64,000 bases of DNA from Hyposmocoma kahamanoa (GCF_003589595.1 NW_020654422.1:7368415-7432414), one strand, 5' to 3'. Shown: positions 32,849-45,035, counted from the stretch's first letter. Notes: generated by a model not told the origin, from the letters alone. Numbers and translations are program-made.

Positions 32849-33748
32849 CTGTGCTCTATAATAAATACTAAGCTCGTGCCCACTTGCACGCAACTAAGAT
32901 TGATTATTATTTAAGTTCTAAGTAGAAACCAATGTTTGGACACATTCACACATAAAGTCTTTTTTTGTACGAAAGCAAGACTGTGACATAACACCTTCAT
33001 AAATGGCGACTACGGATAAAATTATGTAGCCACCATAATGATCCTTCTATGTTTTCAGGAGAATTTACATGGTTTGCTAAGGTTTAATATGAGCCCGTTA
33101 TATTGTTTCATCGTAATGATACCATCTATTGATTGTAAGTAGTATTTGAAGTGGCCGCACCCGAACCCATTTTGCCCGTCCTCCTTCAAGAAGTGTTTAG
33201 GCTTTATCCAATGTGAGAAACTTAAGCTAAACTGAAGCTAACTTTATGTAGTGTTAGTTTATTGGCAATAAAGACTACTGTAATAAAATTGAAATTATTT
33301 AGCCAATAGTGGGAGGTTCCGCACTATGTAATTAAACTTTATATAGATACGGCACCTTCTTTTATTAAGACATAAAACTATCCATAAATGTCTCCATTTG
33401 TGTTATACTGTAATAAACACTTTCAATATTTGGCTATCAGCGCAAAAGTGGTGTAACACACATTACATTTTTTTTCTACAATATTACTTTCAATGATATT
33501 AGTACTTAAGTAATTATTTTATATTTATTATTTTCATGTATTAAAAAAAACTAAAAAACGCATATTTTATGTATGAAAATAACATCCAAATATAAAATAA
33601 TAAAGTACATTACAATTTACTTACTTTTTATAATTTAAAGGAATATTTTGGGGGGAAAAATATGAGTTAGTTAGATAGCCTCAATTATGAGTAAAGATAC
33701 GCGTCCATGCCTTCTTATGACTGTACCTGTGCAGAACTAAACACTTAC

Positions 33749-33999
33749 CTAAAAGCTCCAAAGGCAAATGTAAAGGGAAGTCCACAAGGGCGAATCGCGT
33801 ATGATCAGGTAACGCAAACAACAAAGGTGCATGAGCTGTAGGAGATAACACTTCCAGTTCCACTCGAGTCTTGCCCGGGACAGGCACTGGCGCAGACAGA
33901 AGGCGTAATATCCAAGTTTCTATTTCTTTTACGTCGTGTAGTACTATTGTGGGCGTACTATCATACGCCTGACCAGTTAACATTGACCATACTGTATCC
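33749..33999 (-). CDS. MADD: MADD exon 6
   Basis: Residues ~253-336. DTVWSMLTGQAYDSTPTIVL, HDVKEIETWILRLLSAPVPV and FALVDFPLHLPLELLG of the cDENN. The acceptor is GTGTACAG, the donor TTAG/GTAAGT. Confidence 0.98.
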
Positions 34000-34049
34000 C
34001 TGTACACATAATGGGACGTATTAATTGTCAAAATATGAACTCTTTATTC

Positions 34050-34215
34050 ATCGACTTCAAAAAAGGAGGAGGTTCTCAATTCGCTTGTATTTTTTGTATG
34101 TTACGCGATTACTCCAACGTTAGCGAACCGATTTCGGTGATTCTGTTGTTGGAAAGGGGGTACATCAGTAGTGGTTCGATTCAAATTTGAAGAAAACGTT
34201 CCGCCTCTAAAGGTG
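34050..34215 (-). repeat. Repeat family A, reverse partial copy
   Basis: GACTTCAAAAAAGGAGGAGG, TTTGTATGTTACGCGATTAC and CCGCCTCTAAAGGTGGCAAA, the reversed 3' half of family A. Confidence 0.75.
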
Positions 34216-34330
34216 GCAAATTAGGGAATGAAATCGGTATATTGAATTTCCCCACCCACTTTAAAAATATCATAGTTACTACTGGTTACTGACACAAACC
34301 AAATACGTTGAAAAAACAAATGAAAATTAG

Positions 34331-34446
34331 GTACAGTCACGAGTACGTCAAACTTGACACTTTGATCTTCGGACCGCTTATCGTAAGCGACATAGAGTTG
34401 GATTGAAATCTTAAGTGTCAAGTTTGACGTGCTCTTGACCCTGTAC
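34331..34446. mobile_element. 116-bp MITE, family GTACAG, copy 2
   Basis: It starts GTACAGTCACGAGTACGTCA and, read in reverse from 34446, starts GTACAGGGTCAAGAGCACGT. Arms ~28 bp. Same orientation and middle as 14060-14175. Confidence 0.85.
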
Positions 34447-34600
34447 CAAAATCAACTATCGAAAAATTTTACTACAATTATTTAGACATATGTATACATA
34501 TAAGTGATTACTAAGTAGCAACTGCTTTCAGAGTCACGCTTACAGTAAGTTTGTACACTTAATTTAAAAATAACTATATAATATAAAATAAGTATTTTAC

Positions 34601-34758
34601 CTAAATACTTGTCTCGACGCCCCAACACGCCGCGGACTGGAAGACTCATTGCACGCATCAATTAACTTTTTAAGGATAAACAGGCACTCCCGGAATGTGG
34701 AGAAAAAGGGGTGATGTGAGAGTAAACATAGAGATGTTAACGAATGATTCCGCACTCG
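34601..34758 (-). CDS. MADD: MADD exon 5
   Basis: Residues ~201-252. [20 protein letters not shown] then FILKKLIDACNE: start of the cDENN, as '[22 protein letters not shown]' in vertebrates. The acceptor is TTGTTTTAG, the donor TTTAG/GTAAAA. Confidence 0.97.
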
Positions 34759-35299
34759 CTAAAACAAGAGAGAATACACAATTACAGGCTAATATTAACT
34801 TATAATTTGGTAATCATTTAGTAAGTAGACAATATGCCTTCAATATATTTGTATAACTAATATTTAATCGGGCGTAGTGTTACCACTACCTTTTATTTCT
34901 ACAAATCAATGAGTAGTGATTTATGGACTACTAGCTATTGCCCACGCTCCCTATTTCACCCTCTTGAAGATTTATTTTTATGACAAAAATTGGCCTATGT
35001 CTTAGGTCTCCTTCTATCTCTATGCAAAAAATCATCAAAGTGTTTCAGCGGTTTAGTCGTGACACGTAACAGACAGAGTTACTTTCGCATTTATAATATT
35101 CGAATGTATAAAAAATTTAATAAAAATAAAATTAAAGCACCATAAAATCCGAATAAAATTAAACTAATAAAAATACAATAAAAATTATAATAAAAGTTAA
35201 GTCAGAATAAAAAAAGGAAATTCAATTTATATATTTGTAGTTTCCGTTTTAGTAAAGAAAGATGCAGAAAAACCTGGTAGCCTGTAGAGGACACCTCAC

Positions 35300-35477
35300 C
35301 TGTCTCTTCCTACTTGCCCTAGGACTGGGCGAGTGCGAGCCGCCGCTCTCAGAGTCGTGGCCGGCGGCAGGGCCTTGCGCGACGGCGAGCCGCGGGGCCA
35401 TAGTGGCACTGCAGTCGCGCTCCGAATCACTCGGCGCCACGTTGCTGCTCCTATAGTCACTGGAACATTCGCTACGT
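35300..35477 (-). CDS. MADD: MADD exon 4 (5' edge has four in-frame choices)
   Basis: Residues ~141-200. SNVAPSDSERDCSATMAPRL then HDSESGGSHSPSPRASRKRQ, a variable Ser-rich insert inside the uDENN, as in vertebrate MADD. The donor is CAG/GTGAGG. AG acceptors just before 35477, 35471, 35459 and 35450 all keep the same frame, so the exon may be 151-178 nt. A MITE starts at 35496, within 20 bases, and the frame is open into it as far as 35611. Confidence 0.85.
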
Positions 35478-35495
35478 CTTAGAGCGGTTACACAC

Positions 35496-35810
35496 GGCGA
35501 CTTATAGCAGCGATGCAAACGCGCGAGTGCATCGATATACTTGCGATTTATAGGTGATTGACGCAAACGCGCGTTTGTATTGATGCAACCGCGCGTTTGC
35601 GTCAATCGCAAGTGTAGCGATGCAATCGCGCTTTTAGGCGGTCCCTCACCGGGAGCATTCGTCTGTAATGTAACAATTCAGATTCGAGCATTACATCAGT
35701 GAGTGAGGAGAACCGAGCGTTACAGTTCGCAACCTGTAATGCTACAAATGTAACATTCGTGATATAGTTTGTAATACGAACGCGCGATTGGATCTCTGCT
35801 AAAAGTCGCC
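35496..35810. mobile_element. 315-bp MITE next to the exon 4 acceptor
   Basis: The left end GGCGACTTATAGCAGCGATG and the right end, read in reverse, GGCGACTTTTAGCAGAGATC are TIRs of about 30 bp. Inside, a perfect 18-bp inverted repeat sits at 35556-35573 / 35590-35607 (CGCGCGTTTGCGTCAATC on the right arm). Target duplication not clear. Confidence 0.75.
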
Positions 35811-36480
35811 ACCTGACTCACTCTTAGTCTTATCTCAATATAGTTTCATTGCAGCATATTATGGTTTTTTATTTGACAGCTAATGAATAAGTTACAAGGA
35901 GGCCGAGTTCCGTCGCCACTTGAAAATAAATATTCATGACGCAACGAGTATTAGCGTTATAAGTATCAATCTATGTTCAATGGATTGTTATAAGTAGTGA
36001 TTGGATATTCGGATGATTTTGTACTTAAACTTAACTTTTCCCCTGCATTGCTGTCGAAAATAGAAGCGACTTCTTAAAATATGTTTTTCCTTTAGATCCT
36101 GGGATGACGTGATATGTTACGTTATTCTGAATATACATACGGTGATCTTATATTTCATTAATAAATAATTTAATTAATAAATAATAAGTAATTATTTTGG
36201 TTCATATAATAACACATAAACATTAAAGATCTGAAAACATAAAATTCCAATTAACATTTTTAAACGTTTATTTTTCTTCAATGTTGTACTTAATAATTCG
36301 TCAATCCCAGTGTCGTACAATGTTTCGACACAAAAGTGCATTTCGTGTTATCGAGCAAACGAATTGTAGGTAAATAAGCATCCGATTAGCCGACCACTAG
36401 TTATAAGGTTCAAGTAGAATATACTAGATAATGTAGATAATGGATCAAAAGGTAAATAAATAGAAGTAATAAATGTCCAC

Positions 36481-36622
36481 CTTGAGAAGGCCGAGTCCGA
36501 GCTCTTTTCCATGGACTTGCGCCACGACTCCCTCCGTAACATGCTACGCTCACGCGGGCCCGGCGCTGGCGCGCGTTCCACCGCGCGGTAGAAATTGACG
36601 CAAATTCCGTACCGAGTTTTGC
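36481..36622 (-). CDS. MADD: MADD exon 3
   Basis: Residues ~94-140. KTRYGICVNFYRAVERAP then RESWRKSMEKSSDSAFS. TRYGICVNFYR is invariant in the family. The acceptor is TGGTAAAG, the donor CAAG/GTGGAC, a weak donor. Confidence 0.95.
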
Positions 36623-36689
36623 CTTTACCACATAAAATATGGACATTTAAAACCAAATTCTGTTTAAATCTACGTTCAGGCTAAGATAA

Positions 36690-36935
36690 ATATATATAAT
36701 AATAATAATAAATATTAGACAACATCACAAACGTTGCTTTGATCCCAAAGTAAGTAACTAAAGTACTTGTGTTATGGAAATCGGAAACAACGACGGTACC
36801 AAAAACACCCAGAGCACAGAGACGATATAGAAAAGTAACTTTCTACATTGACCCAGTCGGGAATCGAAGCCGAGACCTCAGATGTGGCGACACCATGGAA
36901 ACCGGCGTGCAAGCTACTCGGCCACGGAGGTCGTT
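36690..36935 (-). repeat. tRNA-headed SINE with (TTA)n tail
   Basis: On the minus strand: CGACCTCCGTGGCCGAGTAG, GCACGCCGGTTTCCATGG, TCGGCTTCGATTCCCGACTG (B-box-like), CTCTGGGTGTTTTTGGTACC, then a TTATTATTATTA tail. It lies in MADD intron 2. Confidence 0.75.
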
Positions 36936-37530
36936 ATAGGACAAAACCAAGAAGACAGAGATCATAAAATGCTAAAATTCAACACTGACTTACTAACACA
37001 CTTACTCTGTTCATGATAGGATTAGTTAAAGAATCAAGTCATTGAAAGGCCAAGCCTTTTATCCTTTATTTAGAAAGTAATTGGATAAAATTTTACACCA
37101 TTGAAAATATATTATTAAGAGGAAATAATTGTTTTGTTTTATTAACACTTGCAACAATGTCAAATTACATACCTACTCTATGTCGAAGAAAGAATTGGAA
37201 ACTTTGTAGTGTATTCTGGTCTTGGACTCTCAAGTTGTATTTCTTTTTTAATTGCATTTCATTTAAGCTAATAAGTAGGTAGGATGTAGGAAGTTATGTA
37301 ACATGTAAATTTGTACTCGATATAGATAACAACTGCTGTTGAACTTAAATAAATTTAAAAAATAACTGTTTCATTTTTTCTTAATTTTCTATGCAAACCG
37401 AACCTTTACTCATATTATGTTTCTTATATTTAACTTAAAATGTCGTAGTAGGTTTAAACAACTCGTGTTATCCCCGAGGAAAACCCCCACTAAATAATTA
37501 ATAAGGTCAATAAAGCAATAAACCTCGTAC

Positions 37531-37708
37531 CGGAGTCTTTGTCAGTGAGAGTAAACACAAAGGACGTGCTGTCCCTAGCGACGTGACCAGGCGCTCGTCG
37601 CGGGCCCACGGAAACGCAGCCCTCAGGCTGGCAGAAGTAGACCATGTCCAGTGGTAGAGGGAAATCATCGTGGTTCGTTAGGGGATATCTACGCAGCAAC
37701 TCCGGGGC
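37531..37708 (-). CDS. MADD: MADD exon 2
   Basis: Residues ~35-93. [40 protein letters not shown] and [12 protein letters not shown]: the uDENN core. The acceptor is GATCTGCAG, the donor TCCG/GTACGA. Confidence 0.98.
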
Positions 37709-38217
37709 CTGCAGATCAAATGCCAATCACCACAATTTGAATAAATGTCCATCTAATCATAAAGATTATCCAAATACTTATAGGTTCTCAACTTCGAAAT
37801 GGGTAGTAACAAAAGGTCCGAAATGCAAATTAAAAAATGCGTTAATTAAAAATATGGACATTACTGCGTTATTTACTAAGCCACCGAAAACTTTTGTGCA
37901 AATAAAATAGTGAAAGTTCCGAAAAATTTTGCTGACGTAATACTACTATACTGATTTAATTTAGGTATATTTCACCGAAAACTACTGTTAGTACTATTAT
38001 AAAAACAGTGACCCTATATGTTTCATAAAATTTGTGGTGCTTGTTAAAATATTGCATCATACAGAAATACTTACTCTAAATGGCAACATAGGAACTTCTA
38101 AGAAATATCAAAATTAATTGTAGTCAACTATTACGATGATGTAATTATTTTGAGGTACCATTAGGTATAAGTGTTAAATCTTAAAAAATATTCCTTAATT
38201 CATAAATTTCACACTAA

Positions 38218-38372
38218 AGCTCAATTTATATTGCGGCGGAACGGAATGGAAGCGAATTTTTGTAACGATATCTAGTTTGTACGTTGCGCAATTGACCATA
38301 AAGTTTATTTTTATGTATAATATCGTCACAAAAATTTACTTCCATTCGTTCCGCCGCAATATAAATTGAGCC
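38218..38372. mobile_element. 155-bp MITE, PIF/Harbinger-like
   Basis: TAA on both sides (38215-38217, 38373-38375). The left AGCTCAATTTATATTGCGGC and the right, read in reverse, GGCTCAATTTATATTGCGGC continue as TIRs for about 50 bp, so almost the whole element can fold into one hairpin. It lies in MADD intron 1. Confidence 0.88.
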
Positions 38373-38983
38373 TAAGTGCATGGGGGAGGTTCGAAATAAG
38401 TGGGGATGAGGGAATTCATTTCTGTCCAGAACGACTTCCGCGTGTATATAATTTTTTTGAAACTGATACCCTTGTAGCCAAAGCTCATTAAAAAAATTGT
38501 CTCGTTAAAAAAAGGCATTGTTCTGATATTATCGCGTTTAGTTTCAGCGATCCGATCGGTACTTGGTACTTGGTGTAACGGGCTGGTGTCCGCAACTCGA
38601 CGACAAGGCGCCTATTTTGCGATCGGTAATAGCCATTTTCATTGATATTGAAACTATTTAAATGAAACTGGTTCGTACAGTATAGTAAAATTTGTTTATA
38701 GCAGAATAATGTACTTTCTGCAAGTTAGTATTTCTTTCGAAAGTTTAGTAAATTACTAGAGGTACATTTTTTCGTAGAATTGGAATTTGAACAAGCCCTT
38801 GTTTGATTGCTAAATGCGATTAATGCTGCCGGGTATTGTGTTTATTTTCCAGTAGGTCGCTTTAACGCAGTTTAGTTAGTATTAAATTTAGTCACAGTTC
38901 GCTGCAATTTCATTTGTTTTTCGGAACTTTTGTTATTTCCCTTTCGAAATTATAACCGTCTAGTCATTTGCAGGAAGGCGTAC

Positions 38984-39089
38984 CTGAACAGGAGCGAGTC
39001 CTTTGCCAGATGTATAAGGGCGAGCTCCGACTATAGTTAAATAATCCACCAGTCGCGGACACAAGTGCTGCTTCTGAATGTCCATACTT
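38984..39089 (-). CDS. MADD: MADD exon 1 (start codon exon)
   Basis: The ATG is at 39083-39085; 34 codons, MDIQKQHLCPRLVDYLTIVG then ARPYTSGKGLAPVQ, aligned with the vertebrate N-terminus 'MVQKKKFCPRLLDYLVIVGAR'. The donor is CAG/GTACGC. A likely acceptor (CATATCAG) lies four bases before the ATG, so a 5' UTR exon lies further upstream. This start gives the family's usual N-terminus. Confidence 0.93.
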
Positions 39090-42000
39090 CTGATATGCTC
39101 AAAGTTAAACTCGACTCTCTACGCGCGAACCGTCTTGAAACCATTATATTTTACTATAATATTGCTTGTCATAATTATCACTTTATTCCTGAAACAAGAA
39201 AAAAGACTTCATGTATCGTCGCCTTACTTTTTCAAACTCGTATCTCAAAGTACAAAGTTACTGAAATACAAAAAATGGATTGTATATACAAATGTTGCAG
39301 GTTGATTTCACATCACATTTTCTTCATATTCACACACTGGCTTTTACCTATTCTTAAAGTAATGCATCCATATTAACACTCTCGATAAGAAATTTTAAAT
39401 AAATAGAAAGTTTTGCCATCTTCTGAATAATCACTTTTTACAAGATACGAGTTTGAGAAAGTAATGTATCGATATGTATATAATCATCGACTTCTCGTCG
39501 TGAGATGAGAAAAGTAAAGGGTGACCCCAATTGAAAAGGCTATCTTATTCCCTTTTCAACCAGACTCAGTGAATCGGGGTTGGTATGTACCTACATAGTA
39601 TCAAATTGATTGATGAGAAAGATGGCTCAGAAATATAATTATTTAGGAATTATCTGTACTATGGGCCCTTGGCCTATTTCCCCACTCTTGACCTAGATTC
39701 GAAGGTGCTCGGGTAAGTGGCATGCAATAACAGCCTTTATTGACTATTAAAGTTGAAGCATAAAGTACACGTGTAGCGCGCACTATACGGCAATCCTGGT
39801 GTTAGCAGACGAGTTCGTTTATGGGTGCATAGAATATTTATGCTGAGCTGTATAAAAGCGGCATTATATTCTATTAATGATTTTGTTTTTCAACGCATTT
39901 GATTTGATTTTGGATTTTCAGAGAACATTCTAATTTCAAGAATAAATCTCTGTTTACTATGGTCGAAAAACAATAGAATCGATTTCAAATAGATACTTAA
40001 CGCTTCGCCGATTTCAAAATAACCCATGGAAAACTTTGTATCGTACCTTTACAATTGACATTTTGGCGAATTGGAATGACTGATAATGACGTGATACTCA
40101 TAAGAAATTGTAAAGTATTTTGTTACTCGTATACACAGGACGGCAGATCGTTACCAGCGTGCGTACAATAGTTATATTTTAATAGCTTTACTTATAACAT
40201 TAAGCAAATGCACAGAAAATCTGCTAAGGATTAGTGTGGCTTGACGTCTATTTGTTCATATATTTTAGGTATACTGTATTTGCAGGAGCAATCACTATAC
40301 TTTTAACTGATCGAAATTTAAATACATCTTTTTTGAGGATATGATCCAAATTATGCATCAACATTTATTTTAATTCAATAGTTGAATTATTCTAATTCTT
40401 CCAGGATTTACCAAATACTTTCTCAAGAAAGTGGAAAAATGGAACTATCCTGCATTGAACTAGCCCGGATCATACTAATTTATTTTAAACGTCACATTCA
40501 GTTCGCGTAACTCTGATGAAAACCAAATCCTAGAAAAAGATTAAATGCACAAAGTTGATGATGCAAAGAAGTCTAGTAATTAAAATCGAACTAGATGAAG
40601 CATTAGCAGCAACGTGCCTACATGATGATACGCCAGGGTTCGACGTTATCAATTACGTCATTGCGTGGGTGGCACAACCAACAAATGACACTGAATCACT
40701 ATGTCCTTTTCTGTGTCATACAATATACCTGCCAAACTTAATCGAGAGCAGAAATACGCGTTCTATTGTTAGCCTAAATCTATAATGAAATATCTCAATA
40801 TGTAGGGTAGGTACATAGCTAACAGGAAGGCAAACATTTGCGCGCGCACATTTAGTTGTGTCACAAACCTAGTTCAAGTTCCTATTGCCGTAATTAGGAG
40901 AAAAGCTAAGTACAGCAAATCGATATTACTGAAGTATACTTATTATATGTACATATATTTACTTACTTCTTGGCGCAAGCGTTACATCATCTGTACAATA
41001 CGTATAATGCAGTAATAATGAGAAAGTTCAAACCAATTTGGAAAAGTTCCGAAGTCTAATAAGTCAATCAAGTAGTAACTAATTTGATACGACGGAAGTT
41101 TCCGGGAATTAACGAACAATTGAGTTTCCGTCAGTTGCACGACTTGATAATAAATTTAATTACATTTATTTAGCTGTAGGTATTAATAAGGTGTACAGGA
41201 TGCTATAAGATCGAACTGGGCTATTGTATTCAGGCCCTCCGCCGCGTTAGGATGTAATTGGCGCCTCTAATACCTCCTGTAGCGCCGTAAATTGATAGAA
41301 ATGTAATGGCGCTCTTGAGACGGGAACACTTAGCCGCTCAAGTAATGGCCTCATAATGTCCTGTCCCTAAAACTTTACTACGCAAACTTAATTCGGACCA
41401 GGTAGCGTAAACACAGTCAATCCATTTATTATTTTACAACTTTAGTAACTGAGCGTTGGCAATGTCCAGTTTATTTCATGAGTCCCATAAAAGAAAGCAA
41501 TTTATTGCCGTAATCCTATACCTACTCTCTGTAAGCGGTTACTTTGTGACAAGATTACTGTCCGCTTTATATTCAAGGATAACTTATTGACCGTAGTGTG
41601 AACGTCGGATATGTCATAAAATTTTGTTTAAATTGCCTGTCCTTGTATTGTTACCTATACTCGTAAATGTATTTTCAATTTGGCAGCAGTGTTTCAGTAA
41701 CTGTAAGTGAAAGCGTCGATATGCAAATTGTGTTCCATTTAAATGATAGCACCGGCATTACTGAACCCAATGTCACTACAACAAAAGATAAGGCTTGATA
41801 ATTTAGCGCAAAAGTGTGTTATGGTTAAACATTTATAAAATATGTTGTCAGCCTCCTGTCCTGTGTGCTTTTATGTTTGATTGTTATTATAGGCGGTTTC
41901 AATGTTCTCAATAAAAACCATTTTTGCTAACCTTCCACTTAGCTCAATTATACTGATCTCATCATCCAAACCGTACAAATACACTAGAGCGTAATCGGCT

Positions 42001-42228
42001 AATGGAAATGTATAAATAACACCATATAATACTTTTGTTACTGGGCTATTAATATCATTTTCTAAAGTATTGTAACATGAAAATATGTAAAATCTTTTCC
42101 CAGCAAAAACTTTGCTTTTGTTGTTTTGTTTTGTTGAATTAACGTTACTAAAGCAATATAATGTCAACTCTGCTAGTGATATTAAACTCAATAAAGTTTG
42201 TCACAAACTAACAACCCGAGCTATGACT
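39090..42228 (-). other. MADD intron 1 (5' UTR intron), first part
   Basis: AT-rich with short random open frames on both strands. I see no exon, RNA gene or terminal-repeat element that I can support. Confidence 0.4.
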
Positions 42229-42268
42229 GCGCAAAAATATACTATACCTACTTACATATAACAACTAT

Positions 42269-42685
42269 TATGGCGCCAGAATTGCTAGCACAGTCATACC
42301 AAAATTATTAAACAAATTACCAATAGATTTAAGACTTCAATTCCAGACTGTTAGTTTTAATAATAAAATTAAATCTTTTTATAAAAAGCATCAGCCTATG
42401 CAACGTTAGACCATGACGTCAGCGTGACGTAAGGTTTTTGTTTTGGACGAGCTTGTGTTGTTCTTGTATGTACCGTCAACTTTGTATAATATTTATCTGT
42501 TAACCTGTTCCTTGTATCTATAATTGGGATTGGTTGTTTAAGTTAAGTTTAATTTTCAATTGAATGTTTTGTTGTCAGACGTGACACATTTTAAACCCCT
42601 CAAGGGTTTTAGTGTCTTAACTACATGTTACTTAAGTTGTAAATTAAATGAAGAATAAATAAATAAAATAAAATAAAATAAATTG
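42269..42685 (+). pseudogene. Jockey-like LINE 3' end with (AAATA)n tail
   Basis: 47 codons at 42269-42409: IASTVIPKLLNKLPIDLRLQ then FNNKIKSFYKKHQPMQR-TAG, a typical C-terminus of a lepidopteran LINE ORF2. A 3' UTR follows, ending in AATAAATAAATAAAATAAAA. The element is 5'-truncated but the remaining frame is intact. Confidence 0.75.
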
Positions 42686-43029
42686 TAAGTACAACGAAAA
42701 GTGGTAATATGCGAACCATTAAAAAACGTACAAATTTTCGGGTTTCTCTTTGTTTAAAGACACAACAGACAAGGTAACATTATATTTCAAATCGACAACA
42801 TTATTTCAACCAAAATTCTGCATATTGAAGACAAAGTACTTATAAATATGTAGATTTGCGAGATTACGTAAATACCACTGTGACAGCCACATCGAGATTA
42901 AGGGTCGTATTCCAGAACTCTACTCAATACTCAAGTCAGGACTTGAGTATTGCAGTGAGCACTGAAAATCATACTCAATTCCTTGCCATTAGGGTCGTAT
43001 TTCCTAAGGGCGACTTTGTAAGTGTACAG

Positions 43030-43140
43030 TGCTGTAGAGCTCCTTGTAAAGAGTTCGTCCAGGGAAGTACTGCTACCTTATCTATTCCTGCCGCGAACCA
43101 GTAATGTGAGCATTACAAAGGTAAGGGTTGTGATGATGTG
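43030..43140 (+). repeat. Repeat family B, 5' fragment
   Basis: GCTGTAGAGCTCCTTGTAAA, GTTCGTCCAGGGAAGTACTG and TATTCCTGCCGCGAACCAG; the rest of the unit is missing. Confidence 0.7.
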
Positions 43141-43248
43141 ACCTCCTTACATCGTCATCCCACCTTTTTATTACCTTTTCTCTGGTTCCTGGCCACTGGC
43201 AAGGCAAAGGCATCAAAGAACGATTCAAAATTTAAAAACATTCTTTAA

Positions 43249-44700
43249 CCCATTAACGCCCAAATACAAATTAGCGTTAAAAATAGTAAAATTTTTTTAT
43301 GAACCTTTACAAAATAGCCTAGTTATGAGAAAATTATGAAGAAAAAAAAGATTTTATTTTATTTTGTATGAAAAAAAATGCCGTCCTCAAATGGGGACAA
43401 TGGGCTCAAGCGGTGTCAAAAAATTTGTAACAATATTTGTCGGTGCACAAAGACTTGACGCATTTTTTATATTGCCAACGCACTTATTTGTGGCTCAACA
43501 GCTATTTTTGCACATCGTAACTGTTAAGCCAACTTCTGAGCGTAGTGATCAACACCAATGTTCTGTAGATTTAGCACCAAAGAAGCTGCTGGATGTAAAC
43601 TTTGAGTATTTGTTTCTCCAATAGTGACGTGATGTAACCGTTTAACTGATGTAGCTGATCTAGCTTCGTATTATTGGTCAGGAGGTGTAAACGCCATGTA
43701 TTAGCTAGTGCTAGGTGCAGCTTGTAGTGGAACAAAACACACCACCAGTTTTTGCCTCGAATGGCAGTGCGATACAAAAAGATTGGTCAGCTTGATTTAT
43801 CCTGCTGGTACGTTTGAAATCACGCAGGATACCCACGTCAGCTTTCTGTTTATTCACAGTGCTTTATCTTTTTACTTTCACCAGAGAAAGGACATTATCA
43901 TAATCAGAGCTCATCGTGCAAATACTATTGTCAAGCCATGGAAAAAACAGAATTTGGTTGATTGGGTAAAATCGATAGTCAAAATTGGCACGATTTTACT
44001 CTACATGTGTATTACAAATCTGGTCAAGTAGATATTTCTTAGTTTTTCCTTTGCAGACAGTTTCAGTTGTTCGATAACCAGTTTGCCGTAGATTATTAGA
44101 TCTTGTTACATAAGAATAGTACTTCTACATTGGTGAGCGCCCTCAGTTCCAGGGGAAATGCCCCCTAAATCTATCTCCACATCATGGTCTCTCTCATCCA
44201 TTACAGCTTCAATAGCTTTCTGAAGCCCATAGTAATAATTGTGGCTGCCAAATACCTGTTGTGTCATTATTTCGTTGAAAATTACTTATAGATGAAAAAC
44301 TAATAAACTACCCCATAAGCGCCCAATGGCCCCAATTGGGGACACCGTTATATACCACCGTCTGAAGTTGTCAAAACACTATTTAACTCAATTATATAAT
44401 TTTTATTTTATAGTATACGAATACATTTCAATAATATATGTAAAAAAAGAAATAAATTGTTGGTAATAACATACAGAAAAAACAACTAACTTTAGGGTTT
44501 CACGTGTGCGTAAGTTAACCCCACTAAAGGAACAGTCAAACCACTTTTATTTAATTCTAAACAATTTTTTTAAATAATAAAATTAAGATCCACTATTTTA
44601 CTTTACATATACACTTTTGTAATGAGTATTAATAGTAATATAAAAAAATTACGGGTACTCAAAGTAGTGTCCTCGATTGGGCACGGCGGGCGCAAATGGG
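43249..44700 (-). mobile_element. piggyBac element with decayed transposase
   Basis: TTAA lies exactly on both sides (43245-43248, 44701-44704). The tips are CCCATTAACGCCCAAATA at left and, read in reverse, CCCATTTGCGCCCGCCGTGC at right. Short inverted blocks with GGGGACA also occur inside each end (43388-43400 and 44330-44345). On the minus strand the middle reads as a piggyBac transposase C-terminal part: GYRTTETV, then after frameshifts YRTAIRGKNWWCVLFHYKLH, the family's conserved Trp-rich motif. Stops and frameshifts and a length of 1.45 kb show that it is not active. It lies in MADD intron 1. Confidence 0.88.
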
Positions 44701-45035
44701 TTAATGCCTTTGTCTCGCCATTCTTATTTTGTTTCTTGCGTCCTCAATCGCACTAATTTTGATCCTTTTACTTGTTCTCAACCTAATCATGTGCCATTTA
44801 ATACTAATCTGTAATACTGTACCTATAACTCAGTCCGCCCGGGGTAAGTCTGTCTCACGTTTAGTAAGTATTTAATAGGGAGTGTCTTGTGGCGTTGTAC
44901 CTGTTTTCCTTATATACCTTTCTTGTTACAGCCTTTTCCTTTTGATTTAATAATGAATACATTTTTGTGTACCGAAGTATCCTATTTTATAGCCGTGATC
45001 CTAGTCATGGCTCATCAGCGGTTTACAATTTTATC

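Larger units (their letters stand above)
4890..39089 (-). other. MADD: MADD / Rab3-GEF gene, whole coding span (34 coding exons)
   Basis: This is the MAP-kinase-activating death domain protein, known in flies as Rab3-GEF. The family is a cytosolic and vesicle-associated exchange factor for Rab3 and Rab27, acting in synaptic vesicle and secretory granule traffic. Evidence is the ordered match of exon after exon to the family: CPRLVDYL and LLRRYPL (uDENN, ~residues 9-140), [44 protein letters not shown] and PDDIWLVDLD (cDENN, ~200-460), [13 protein letters not shown] and GDKPKWFADQLQPI (dDENN, ~540-690), a long acidic Ser-rich linker, [11 protein letters not shown], the [12 protein letters not shown]...SHIGLVYSQ region, and a C-terminal PH-like part ([18 protein letters not shown]). 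The 34 exons sum to 5460 nt, 1819 residues, a length between human MADD and fly Rab3-GEF. Every junction keeps phase except exon 24/25. Introns are rich in repeats. Confidence 0.95.

Noticed and set aside
40555..40785. 76-codon + strand ORF in MADD intron 1
   Set aside because: No domain, no splice context, chance open frame in AT-rich DNA.
43364..44031. + strand ORFs inside the 43-44 kb element as genes
   Set aside because: They lie in a piggyBac element; the meaningful frame is the minus strand with the transposase motif.
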